From an uncultured Polaribacter sp. (GTDB lineage: Bacteria > Bacteroidota > Bacteroidia > Flavobacteriales > Flavobacteriaceae), in NCBI RefSeq assembly GCF_947496195.1, contig NZ_CANMBY010000002.1:434001-498000 (forward strand): DNA of 64,000 bases. Reading direction: 5' to 3'. How positions within the stretch are numbered: position 1 is the stretch's first letter; each line of letters begins with the position of its first letter. Below the pieces are notes generated by a model. It had not been told where the DNA came from. It did not search any database and saw nothing but the letters and a program-made list of their open reading frames with translations. The position numbers and the translations under genes are program-made. Shown here piece by piece: positions 34,490-42,844 of the stretch.

Positions 34490-36664
34490 ATGAGTAAACT
34501 TTATGCCATATTATTTTTGTGTTTAATTAGTTTAAATTCTTGTGCTCAAAAAGAAGTTTCGTTTTATTCTAAAGTTTATAAAATAGTTCCAAGAATTAAT
34601 ATTCCATTAGCTTCAAATAATGAAATGATTAAGGCTTCAAGTTTGTTTTCTAATAATTTTAAAAAAATTACCAGAGAAAACTTAATAATTGAAAGAAGTA
34701 ATGGCTTAAATAATAATTATAGTTATATTTCTTTAAAAATTAATCCTACACAAAAAGATAATTTTTGTTATTACAAAAAAGGAAGAAATATTACAATACA
34801 AGCAACATCATATGTAAATTTATACTTTGCTATTAATGATTTTTTTCAAAAATTTACTCGTTTAGATTATTTAAAAAATAAAAACGAAATTGAAATTAAG
34901 AATTTAGTTAATAAAGTTAATATTCCTATCGAATTTAGCAATTGTTACTCTCCAGAATTTGAATATAGAGAGCCTTATTTTTCATCAAACTTTGACTCCG
35001 AATTTAGATATTGGAATAAAACTAATTTCTTAGAATTAGAATGGGGAATTTGGGGTCATAATCTACCTAAAATATTAAAAGGAATTAAATTACCAGAAAC
35101 AGCTTTTGCAAAAGTTGGTAATAAAAGAATAGAAGATCAATATTGTTTTACAAGCGACAGTTTATTTAAATATGTAAACGAAAAAGTTACCAAAATTTAT
35201 AATAGCGATTTTGCATTAAACAAATACATGATATTACCAAATGATAATAATCTTGTATGTACCTGTAATACATGTAAATCTGTTGGAAATACCTCTAAAG
35301 ATGCTGCACCTGCAGTGTTTACTTTCTTAAACAAATTAGCGAAAAATCATCGTAAATCTACATTTTTTACTACAGCTTATATTACAGTAAAAGAAATACC
35401 AAATTTTAAACCAGAAAAAAATACTGGAGTTTTTTATAGTACTATAGATATACAAAAAGGAATCCCAATAGAAGATTCAAAATATGCCGAAAAATTTGAA
35501 ACCGATATTAAAAAATGGACAAACTACGTAAATCAAGTTTACATTTGGGATTATGCAGTTAATTTTGATAATTATTTTGATCTCTACCCTTCTTTAAAAG
35601 TTACGCAAAAAAACCTTAAATACTTTAAAAAACTAGGTGTAAAAGGTCTTTTTATTCATGGTAGTGAATATAACTATAGTTCTTTTCAAGAATTAAAATC
35701 TGTTATATTAAGCAAATTACTTTGGAAATTAGATATAGATATTGATAGTGAAATAAAGTCATTTTTTGATGAAAAATATGCTTCTACACTTTCAGATATA
35801 CTTACTAATTTTTACATTTTTTCTGAAAATACATTTTTAAATAATAAAAAAGAACTTGGTATCTATAGTGGTATAAATAATACTGCTTCAAAATATTTAG
35901 ATCCAAAAGTTTTTTTTAGTTTTTATGATGAATTCGATACTCATGTAGAATCTAATAAATACGATAATGAGTTTTTAAAATTAGCAACAGCATTGACTTT
36001 TCTAAAACTAGAAATTATGAGAGATTATGGTTTAGGAAAATTTGGTTATGGAGTTTTAAAAAATGATGAAATTATAATAAAGAATGAAGTTGGTATTTTA
36101 TTAGATAAACTTAATATTTATAGTAAAACTTCTAAATTATACACCTACAATGAAGTAGGCTTTAGTATAGAAGAATATATCAATAATTGGAGAAAAAAAA
36201 TATTTACAAACCATAAAAGAAAACACTATTTCTATAAAAAACCTTTTGAAGTTATTTCTAATCTAGACGAAGACTATAAAGATAAATCTATTTTAAATGA
36301 TGCTGCATTTGGTTTGTTAGATTACAATACAAACTGGCTTATTAACTCAATAGATGATTTAAAATTAGAAGTAAATAGAAAAAACATAGAGAAATCAACT
36401 AAAATTACATTTTCTTTTTTACAAGACACAAAACATCGAATTTTTTATCCAAGCTCTATAGAGATATTAGACAAAAAAAATAAAAAATTAAAAAAAATAA
36501 CATTAAAAAAAGATAACTCAAAATTAGACACAAAAGAAATAACTATAGATTTACCAAGTAAATTTGATAGAAATCAATTATCAGAAAGCTTTTTTATAAA
36601 AATTAATAGGGCTGAAATTGAAGGTAAAAATGCTATGGCATGTGATGAAATTATTTTTAATTAA
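34490..36664 (+). CDS. DUF4838 glycosidase-like lipoprotein
   Basis: 724 aa with a lipoprotein signal (Cys18). Residues about 30-135 look like the hexosaminidase/glucuronidase N-terminal helper domain. The centre matches DUF4838: WDYAVNFDNYFDLYPSLKV, GVKGLFIHGSEYN and LSKLLWKLDIDIDSEI (about residues 345-425), expected to form a TIM barrel. Paired cysteines CTCNTC lie near residue 260. DUF4838 relatives include glycoside-hydrolase-like proteins. In this operon it could trim or modify the exported glycan, as PgaB does for poly-GlcNAc. No catalytic residue can be assigned by eye. Confidence 0.78.
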   Translation: MSKLYAILFLCLISLNSCAQKEVSFYSKVYKIVPRINIPLASNNEMIKASSLFSNNFKKITRENLIIERSNGLNNNYSYISLKINPTQKDNFCYYKKGRNITIQATSYVNLYFAINDFFQKFTRLDYLKNKNEIEIKNLVNKVNIPIEFSNCYSPEFEYREPYFSSNFDSEFRYWNKTNFLELEWGIWGHNLPKILKGIKLPETAFAKVGNKRIEDQYCFTSDSLFKYVNEKVTKIYNSDFALNKYMILPNDNNLVCTCNTCKSVGNTSKDAAPAVFTFLNKLAKNHRKSTFFTTAYITVKEIPNFKPEKNTGVFYSTIDIQKGIPIEDSKYAEKFETDIKKWTNYVNQVYIWDYAVNFDNYFDLYPSLKVTQKNLKYFKKLGVKGLFIHGSEYNYSSFQELKSVILSKLLWKLDIDIDSEIKSFFDEKYASTLSDILTNFYIFSENTFLNNKKELGIYSGINNTASKYLDPKVFFSFYDEFDTHVESNKYDNEFLKLATALTFLKLEIMRDYGLGKFGYGVLKNDEIIIKNEVGILLDKLNIYSKTSKLYTYNEVGFSIEEYINNWRKKIFTNHKRKHYFYKKPFEVISNLDEDYKDKSILNDAAFGLLDYNTNWLINSIDDLKLEVNRKNIEKSTKITFSFLQDTKHRIFYPSSIEILDKKNKKLKKITLKKDNSKLDTKEITIDLPSKFDRNQLSESFFIKINRAEIEGKNAMACDEIIFN

Positions 36665-36684
36665 AATATTGTAAATTTACAATA

Positions 36685-37215
36685 ATGAGAAATTTATATT
36701 GGCTTATTACCCTTGTTTTAATAGCTAGTTCTTGTAACTTTAGAAAACCAGATTTAGATAGAGTTAAAAGAACTAAAATGGAGGTTATTGATCCAGAAAG
36801 ACATTATTACCCTATTTTAAGAGGCTCTGAATTAACAGCAGCATTTCAGTTATACAACAGAGGTAATGAACCTTTAATTATATATGATGTACAAGCTTCT
36901 TGTGGCTGTATAGAAATTGATTTCCCTGAAACTTCTATTGGTAAAGATGATTTTGGATATATAATTTTAGATTATGATAGTGCTAAGAATATTGGTTATG
37001 TAGAATTTTTTGTGACTATTTTGGCTAATACAGAAGGCGATGTTTTTACAACAATTAAATTTGATTTAAATGTTGTTACTTCACCACACTATACACAAGA
37101 CTATGAAGAAATTTACCTTCAAAGAAGAAAAGAAAATTTAGGTGGTGAAGTAGATGGAGATTTAACACAACAAGGATATTATACAGACGAAATAAATGGA
37201 CGTACTATAAGATAA
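36685..37215 (+). CDS. DUF1573 lipoprotein
   Basis: 176 aa. Lipoprotein signal with Cys17 in ASSCNF. One DUF1573 domain with LYNRGNEPLIIYD and the SCGC motif (ASCGCIEIDFPE), then an extended acidic tail (about residues 140-176). Fifth gene of the operon, 20 bases after the DUF4838 gene. Differs from the soluble DUF1573 protein at 9578 by its lipid anchor. It might bind glycan or barrel components; the function is unknown. Confidence 0.85.
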   Translation: MRNLYWLITLVLIASSCNFRKPDLDRVKRTKMEVIDPERHYYPILRGSELTAAFQLYNRGNEPLIIYDVQASCGCIEIDFPETSIGKDDFGYIILDYDSAKNIGYVEFFVTILANTEGDVFTTIKFDLNVVTSPHYTQDYEEIYLQRRKENLGGEVDGDLTQQGYYTDEINGRTIR

Positions 37216-37242
37216 TTTATATAAAACTTAAAAAATATTAAC

Positions 37243-37617
37243 ATGAAAGCAAAATATCAAAGTGTATTAGATTTAGGAGAAAAACTAAACATTAAAGATG
37301 GTAATGTAAAAGAAGAAAATGGTAAACTAAAAGTTTGGGGAACTGCTAAAACTCAATATGAAAAAAATCTTTTATGGGATGAGATAAAAAAAGTAGGAGG
37401 TGATAATCCTACAGATATTATGGCTGACATAAAAGTAGAAGATGATTCTGTTTATGCTTATCACACAGTAGAAAAAGGAGAAACTTTAGGGGGAATTGCT
37501 AAACATTATTATGGAAAAGCTATGAAGTACCAAGAAATCTTTAAAGCTAACACAGACATCTTAAAAAACCCAGATGTAATACATCCAGGTCAGGAATTAA
37601 AAATTCCAAACTTATAA
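37243..37617 (+). CDS. BON-LysM protein (YgaU/Kbp-like)
   Basis: 124 aa, no signal peptide. An N-terminal BON-like segment (residues 1-65) is followed by a LysM domain (about 70-123: YHTVEKGETLGGIAKHYYG, then HPGQELKIPNL). E. coli Kbp/YgaU has the same order and is a cytoplasmic potassium-binding protein. As the last gene before a strong terminator it belongs to the operon by position, though it may be an unrelated passenger. Confidence 0.88.
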   Translation: MKAKYQSVLDLGEKLNIKDGNVKEENGKLKVWGTAKTQYEKNLLWDEIKKVGGDNPTDIMADIKVEDDSVYAYHTVEKGETLGGIAKHYYGKAMKYQEIFKANTDILKNPDVIHPGQELKIPNL

Positions 37618-37635
37618 TTCTTTATGAATTAAGTT

Positions 37636-37669
37636 AAAAAAACCGAAACAAAAATGTTTCGGTTTTTTT
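37636..37669. terminator. Bidirectional terminator closing the exopolysaccharide-like operon
   Basis: AAAAAACCGAAACA pairs with TGTTTCGGTTTTTT around a short A/T loop, with T-tracts on both strands. It ends the forward operon and also the convergent AsmA-like gene. Confidence 0.92.
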
Positions 37670-39167
37670 ATAAGACAGATTTTATTAAACCTTCTTCTAT
37701 ATTTTTCCAGAAAAAATTCCAAAAAGATTTAGTTTGATTTCTTTTAACCTCTTTAACATCAACAGTAATTAGTCCATTTTTAGAAGTATCTTTTATTATT
37801 ACGTTAGCCAACCAGCTTAAAAACTTATTTTTTTTCTTTTTCTTATTTATTTTTACTTTAAAGTCTTTAAACATAACATCAAACTTACCATTTGATGACC
37901 AATTGTTTCCTTCAAAATCAAAATCCATTCTATTTATAAAACCATCCATAGATACATTTAATGCTGGTGAAATATAAGAACTCATATTTTTTGAAGTAAC
38001 ATTTTTTAATGTACCTCTTATTCTAAAATTATCTGAAACATCTTGAATTTTAAATTCATAATTCACATGTAAAGGTGAACTGCCCATAAATTCTGTATCT
38101 ATAATTATAACTTGTTTATTAGTATTATCAGTACTATTATCAATTTTGTTTGTAATAACATTTAATTTTTCAAAAACTAAAAGTCCTGGTTTATTTTCTT
38201 TTTTTAAAAGTTCTTCATAAGTAAGTTTAGAATCTTTAATATTTAATTGATTTATACATACTAAAAAATTAAGCTCTCTTAATGCTTTACTGTATAAATT
38301 TTTTATTTTTTTTGAGTTTAAAAACCTAGTTTTATCTGCATAAATATTAAAATCACCATTATAAATATTTATTGAGTCTGCAACAATTGCATATTTTTCT
38401 TTTTTTGTTATGTCAATATTTACAATTTTTAAAGAGTCTATATTTATATCATATAAATCTTTTTCTTCCTTTACATAATTAATGTAATTATTTTTAGGTT
38501 TTAAAGGTTGTAAAGCTAATTTTGAAATAGTAAACGTATTATTTTTTAATGAGATATTATTAATTTTTAACTGCTGTATTATAGACACTTGTTGATCAAT
38601 ACTATCTGCTTTAAAAAATATATTCTCATTAGAAAAAGGAAACTTATGATTCTCTTTTCTATTCGTAAGTTTATCTATTTTTAAATCAAACGATTTAACT
38701 TTAAAATCTTTATTATTCGCATTAGATATATGAACAAAACCATTTATTACCTCAAATTGATTGATTGTAATATTTTTTAATGCTGTTTTAGAGCTATCTT
38801 TTACTTTAGTATTATCAATCTTAAAGTCAGCTATTTTTCCCAAAATTTGAGGTTCTATAACTTTTAGATTAGTTATAGATAATTGTTTATTAAACAGAAT
38901 ATTATAATAAGATATATCTTCTATTTTCAATAATTTAGATTGTATAGAAAAGCTATCCTTTTTAATTTTTACATCAAAAAAAGAAAAATCTCCAAGTAAT
39001 AAATTGATTTTTGTAGTTGTTGTAATACTAACCTTATTTTTTAAGGCTAGTTCTTCTATTTTTTTTTCAATTTTTTGCTTTACAAAAAAACTAGAAATCA
39101 AGTAAATAGCTAGTAGTACAGAAAAAAAATATACTGAATATTTTATAAGTTTTTTTTTATTTTTCAA
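37668..39167 (-). CDS. AsmA/DUF748-like membrane-anchored protein
   Basis: 499 aa with an N-terminal helix (about residues 8-27) and a long beta-rich, lysine- and asparagine-rich body. Short repeated phrases such as ITNLKVIEPQILGKIADF and ITINQFEVINGFVHISN are typical of AsmA-like/DUF748 proteins, which span the periplasm and affect outer-membrane lipid homeostasis. The match is by pattern rather than a sharp motif. Monocistronic and convergent with the operon. Confidence 0.6.
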   Translation of the reverse strand: MKNKKKLIKYSVYFFSVLLAIYLISSFFVKQKIEKKIEELALKNKVSITTTTKINLLLGDFSFFDVKIKKDSFSIQSKLLKIEDISYYNILFNKQLSITNLKVIEPQILGKIADFKIDNTKVKDSSKTALKNITINQFEVINGFVHISNANNKDFKVKSFDLKIDKLTNRKENHKFPFSNENIFFKADSIDQQVSIIQQLKINNISLKNNTFTISKLALQPLKPKNNYINYVKEEKDLYDINIDSLKIVNIDITKKEKYAIVADSINIYNGDFNIYADKTRFLNSKKIKNLYSKALRELNFLVCINQLNIKDSKLTYEELLKKENKPGLLVFEKLNVITNKIDNSTDNTNKQVIIIDTEFMGSSPLHVNYEFKIQDVSDNFRIRGTLKNVTSKNMSSYISPALNVSMDGFINRMDFDFEGNNWSSNGKFDVMFKDFKVKINKKKKKNKFLSWLANVIIKDTSKNGLITVDVKEVKRNQTKSFWNFFWKNIEEGLIKSVL

Positions 39168-39249
39168 TACAAATGATTCTTTTTTTTAAAAATACATTTT
39201 TTTAAAAGATAAGTAAGAAATAATTAAAACGTTTTTATATTTTTAAAAA

Positions 39250-39537
39250 ATGAATAATAGTAATCACTACATCAAACTAAACAATCGTTTTATAGAGTAT
39301 TGGTCTAAAAAAAGAGAAAAAAAATTAAAGTATTATATTATTAATACATCATTTTTTTCTGTTCCACTTTCTTTAATTTTAGGATATAGCAACTTTGGAT
39401 TTAAAGGAATGTACTCATTTAAATTTTTAGTAATGTTTATAACCACTTTTTTATTGTATTTTCTATTTATATATTTTATTGAATTTCCAATCAATGAAAA
39501 AAGATATCAAAAACTGATAAAAGAAAAAGAACTTTGA
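39250..39537 (+). CDS. Hypothetical two-helix membrane protein
   Basis: 95 aa with two membrane helices (about residues 30-46 and 55-76) between basic ends. No recognised family. Its TGA overlaps the TTG start of the next gene by 4 bases, so the pair forms a coupled unit. Confidence 0.65.
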   Translation: MNNSNHYIKLNNRFIEYWSKKREKKLKYYIINTSFFSVPLSLILGYSNFGFKGMYSFKFLVMFITTFLLYFLFIYFIEFPINEKRYQKLIKEKEL

Positions 39538-40136
39538 TTACAAATAAAAAAGTATTTTTTAAAGAAATTTTAATAGCATTAGGTAAACTTATCATTGCAG
39601 GCGTGCTTATTGGTTTACTTAAAAAATTTGATGTAATAATAGCCTTACTTCTTGTTTTAAAAATATTTTATAATGTTTATAAAGAAATAATTAAGCCAGA
39701 AAATAACAAAAACTGGGTACTTTTAATTGGCATGTTATTAACAGGTTTTGGTGGTATTATTGGAGAAACTTGGGGTGTTTTAAATGGTTATTGGGAATAT
39801 CATGAAGTTAGTAGAGAAATCCCACTTTGGGTGCCTTTTGCTTGGATGCTAGCTTTTCATTACTTGTATAAACTTGAGAAAAATTTAATTCTTTATCTAT
39901 TTAAACAAACACAAAAAAATAAAATAATTTTAGCTATAATTTTGGCACTTATATTACCAGCTTTTGGTGAAGTCATTACAATACAATTAGGAGTTTGGAC
40001 GTATTATTGGCCTTATCAAATTTTTGGAGTACCTCTTTATGCTTTTCTTTGTTTAGTATTTGTGCATATGCTAGTTTATTATATTTTACACTTTATTTGT
40101 AAAAAATATAAAATTGATGATATTGTTTATCAATAA
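39534..40136 (+). CDS. Hypothetical polytopic membrane protein
   Basis: 200 aa with about six membrane helices. Conserved-looking polar and aromatic positions sit in helices (GETWGVLNGYWEYHEV and FGEVITIQLGVWTYYWPYQ), a repeated Gly-Glu...Trp-Tyr pattern that suggests an internal duplication. The family is not recognised. Starts with TTG inside a TTGA overlap with the preceding gene; no ATG precedes the first helix. Confidence 0.7.
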   Translation: MITNKKVFFKEILIALGKLIIAGVLIGLLKKFDVIIALLLVLKIFYNVYKEIIKPENNKNWVLLIGMLLTGFGGIIGETWGVLNGYWEYHEVSREIPLWVPFAWMLAFHYLYKLEKNLILYLFKQTQKNKIILAIILALILPAFGEVITIQLGVWTYYWPYQIFGVPLYAFLCLVFVHMLVYYILHFICKKYKIDDIVYQ

Positions 40137-40363
40137 ATACTTAATTACAAAAAACAAATTAATAGAATATAAGTAATTTTTAATTTTACGTATACTTCAT
40201 TTATACTACAGCCTTTTAAATTAATATACGTTTTAAAATTAAAATGTTAAAAGAGCTGCTTTTTACTACTTCAATAATACTTCATAACCTAATAAGTGTC
40301 TAAAACAGTCTTAAATTTGTATAAGATTTTTGATTATAGTCCTCCACTTTTTATAGTAAAAAT

Positions 40364-40392
40364 AAGCCATCTTATTATAGATGGCTTTTTTT
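40364..40392. terminator. Intrinsic terminator after the TPR-LuxR gene
   Basis: AAGCCATCT (40364-40372) pairs with AGATGGCTT (40379-40387) with T-rich flanks on both strands. It directly follows the reverse-strand stop at 40391. The rest of the gap 40137-40363 holds a lone TAAATTTG (40312-40319) on the + strand and otherwise nothing I can interpret. Confidence 0.8.
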
Positions 40393-41908
40393 ATATTTCT
40401 TGTAAAAATTCTGATAGAGTATTATCTATGATATCTAGTTTTTTCTTGATTCTGTACCTAGCAGTTTCAACACTTCTTGGAGATATATTAATTAAACTAG
40501 CAACTTCTTTTGCACTCATATTTAAAGACATATAAGCACAATGCTTTTGTTCTGTTATAGTTAAATTAGGTGCTTTTTCTAATAACTTTATAAAAAATTC
40601 TGGGTTACTTTTTTCAAACTCAGTCTTGAACTCCTCCCAAAGCTCAGTTTCAGAAATAACATCATTTAAATTACGGTTTAAAAACAATAATTCAGAGCTA
40701 TTAACTTTTTCATTATCTTCAACTAGCTTTTCTATAGATTTTGAAACATTTTGAATGGCGTCTTTTAATGTAGACATTTTTAGTGTTCTAGACAATAATA
40801 GCTTATCATTTTGATTTAACAACCTTTCAATTCTTTTATTTTTTTCTGCTAAATCATCATTTGTTAAGATAAGTTCATTATTTAATTGTTCTTCCTTTTT
40901 TAAAGTTCTTTTTAGCTTATCTGAAAAGTTTTTAATTTTAAACAAACACCATAATATAAAAATTGTAAAAACTATACCTATACCAATAAAAACTCTTTGA
41001 CTATTAATTATCTTTTTATTAACCTCTATAAGTTTTTTATTAAGATTAGTTTCATTTAATAATAAATCTTTTACTTCTGAATTTAAATCTTTATCAATTA
41101 AAACAGATAGTGAATCTACTAAAAGCAAATATTCATTTGCTTTTTTATAATTTTCCTTTTTTCTATTTAATTGACTGTAAGTTCTATAAACATCTCTATA
41201 TGTTTTTGCAAATTCAGTTTTATCTTCAGGTTTTATTTCTTCAGCAATAGCAATTACTTCCTCTAAATCAGTTACTGCTAAATCAAAATCACCTTCTTCA
41301 ATATGAGACTTTGCACAAAATATTGTAAAGAATTTTAGTCTTTTTTTCTTTTCATTAAATGTTTTTATAGCATTAATTCCTTTTTGAGAAAATTCTCTTA
41401 CTTTACCCCAATCTTGAAATTTTATATAATATTGAATTAAATTATAATAAGCATCTACTAAAAAAACATAGTTATCTTCTTTTTCTCCAAATTCTATAGC
41501 TTTTAAAACATTTTCTTTTAATTTTTCTAGATTATTCTCTCTGTAATAAGCTATTGAAAGTAGATTATAGCTTAATGATATTAGCTTATTATTACCACAA
41601 TATTTAGCTTTTTCAATTGCTTGTTTACTAAATTCTTTTTGCTCTTTAGTAGATAAAATTGAATAAGCTTTTGCAGCTCTCAAATAGGTAACCTTAGCTT
41701 GTAAACAATTATCTTTAAATTGAATTTTATTCTTATCAATAAAAAACAAAACAGGTATTAACTTTTCATAATTGTCTTCTTGAGTTAGATGATAAGCTTC
41801 ATTAACTTTATTATTTATATTTTTTCTTGTAATATCAACCTCTTGTTTTTGAGAAGTACAAAAACAAAAAACAAAACAGACAATCGTATATAAAATATAT
41901 TTTTTCAA
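40391..41908 (-). CDS. Membrane-tethered TPR protein with LuxR-type HTH
   Basis: 505 aa. N-terminal signal or anchor ending near a Cys (FCFCTSQ), a helical TPR-like region (about 30-290), one membrane helix (about 308-325, VFIGIGIVFTIFILWCLF), a coiled coil (about 330-390) and a C-terminal LuxR-type helix-turn-helix (about 445-490, NMSAKEVASLINISPRSVET). The layout predicts a periplasmic sensor region coupled through the membrane to a cytoplasmic DNA-binding domain. Such one-component regulators occur in Bacteroidetes. The stimulus and targets are unknown; the gene stands alone. Confidence 0.85.
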   Translation of the reverse strand: MKKYILYTIVCFVFCFCTSQKQEVDITRKNINNKVNEAYHLTQEDNYEKLIPVLFFIDKNKIQFKDNCLQAKVTYLRAAKAYSILSTKEQKEFSKQAIEKAKYCGNNKLISLSYNLLSIAYYRENNLEKLKENVLKAIEFGEKEDNYVFLVDAYYNLIQYYIKFQDWGKVREFSQKGINAIKTFNEKKKRLKFFTIFCAKSHIEEGDFDLAVTDLEEVIAIAEEIKPEDKTEFAKTYRDVYRTYSQLNRKKENYKKANEYLLLVDSLSVLIDKDLNSEVKDLLLNETNLNKKLIEVNKKIINSQRVFIGIGIVFTIFILWCLFKIKNFSDKLKRTLKKEEQLNNELILTNDDLAEKNKRIERLLNQNDKLLLSRTLKMSTLKDAIQNVSKSIEKLVEDNEKVNSSELLFLNRNLNDVISETELWEEFKTEFEKSNPEFFIKLLEKAPNLTITEQKHCAYMSLNMSAKEVASLINISPRSVETARYRIKKKLDIIDNTLSEFLQEI

Positions 41909-41989
41909 TCTATATAATCTAAAATTCTAAAAATAATAAATTTTTAATCTTAAGGGGGAGATGGTTTTTAAAAAGAGAACTTTTAAAGG

Positions 41990-42844
41990 TTAAAATTTCC
42001 AACAAACAATTCTAGTTACTTTATTACCTTGTTGCATTGGTATTACTTTAAATTCTTTAACTTTTAATTTTTTAAAAGATGATTCTAAGCTAGTCACATT
42101 TTCTTTTTTTGACACTAAACTTGTAAACCAAATACTTTTAGAGGCAAATAAAGAGCTTTCATATAAGTAAGTGTGCAAAAAAGCTTTTTCACCACCAATA
42201 TACCATAATTCATTATGATTTCCTGAAAAATTTCTAACAGCATTATTACCTAAATTCCTAGATTTTCTTCTATTTGCTCCTCTAGCCTCTTCTGCTGACT
42301 TGTAAAAAGGAGGGTTGCACAATGTCGCTGTAAAAGTATCGTCTTTTTCTAAAATTCCTTTTAAAATATGCTGTTCATCAAATTGTTGACGTAATTCAAT
42401 TTTATGATGTAAACCATTGTCATCTATAATATCTTGTGCTGTATCTAAAGAATCTAAATCAATATCAGTTGCTACAAAATCCCAATTATATTCAGAAACA
42501 CCAAGTAATGGATAAATACAAGTTGCACCTGTACCTATATCTAAAATCTTGATATTTTTTTCATTTGATAATAAACCTGCTAAATGATGAATGTAATCTA
42601 ATCTGCCAGGAATTGGAGGACAAAGATTTTCATCTGGAAAATCCCAAACAGATAATTTATCGTAAGAAAAAAGTAAGGCTTTATTTAGCTCTTTAACAGC
42701 TTTTGGATCAGAAAAATCAATTGTTGTAATTCCATGTTTGTTTTCTAAAACATGCACTTTTAATAGAGGATTTTGTAATACTAACGTTTTAAAATCATAC
42801 CCTTTATTAAATTTATTTTTGGGGTGTAAACCTTTGTCTTTCAT
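41990..42844 (-). CDS. rlmF: 23S rRNA (adenine-1618-N6)-methyltransferase
   Basis: 284 aa. It starts HPKNKFNKGYDF, typical of RlmF, with a SAM-binding ILDIGTGATCIYPLLG, an acidic ATDIDLDSLD motif and the N6-adenine catalytic motif NPPF (CNPPFYKS). It methylates A1618 of 23S rRNA. The start overlaps the bshC stop (TAATG), so the two are translationally coupled. Confidence 0.95.
   Translation of the reverse strand: MKDKGLHPKNKFNKGYDFKTLVLQNPLLKVHVLENKHGITTIDFSDPKAVKELNKALLFSYDKLSVWDFPDENLCPPIPGRLDYIHHLAGLLSNEKNIKILDIGTGATCIYPLLGVSEYNWDFVATDIDLDSLDTAQDIIDDNGLHHKIELRQQFDEQHILKGILEKDDTFTATLCNPPFYKSAEEARGANRRKSRNLGNNAVRNFSGNHNELWYIGGEKAFLHTYLYESSLFASKSIWFTSLVSKKENVTSLESSFKKLKVKEFKVIPMQQGNKVTRIVCWKF

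Noticed and set aside
40137..40363. Possible small RNA from the TAAATTTG box at 40312 to the terminator at 40364-40392
   Set aside because: Only a -7 box supports it, with no -33 element, and the terminator is explained by the convergent TPR-LuxR gene.
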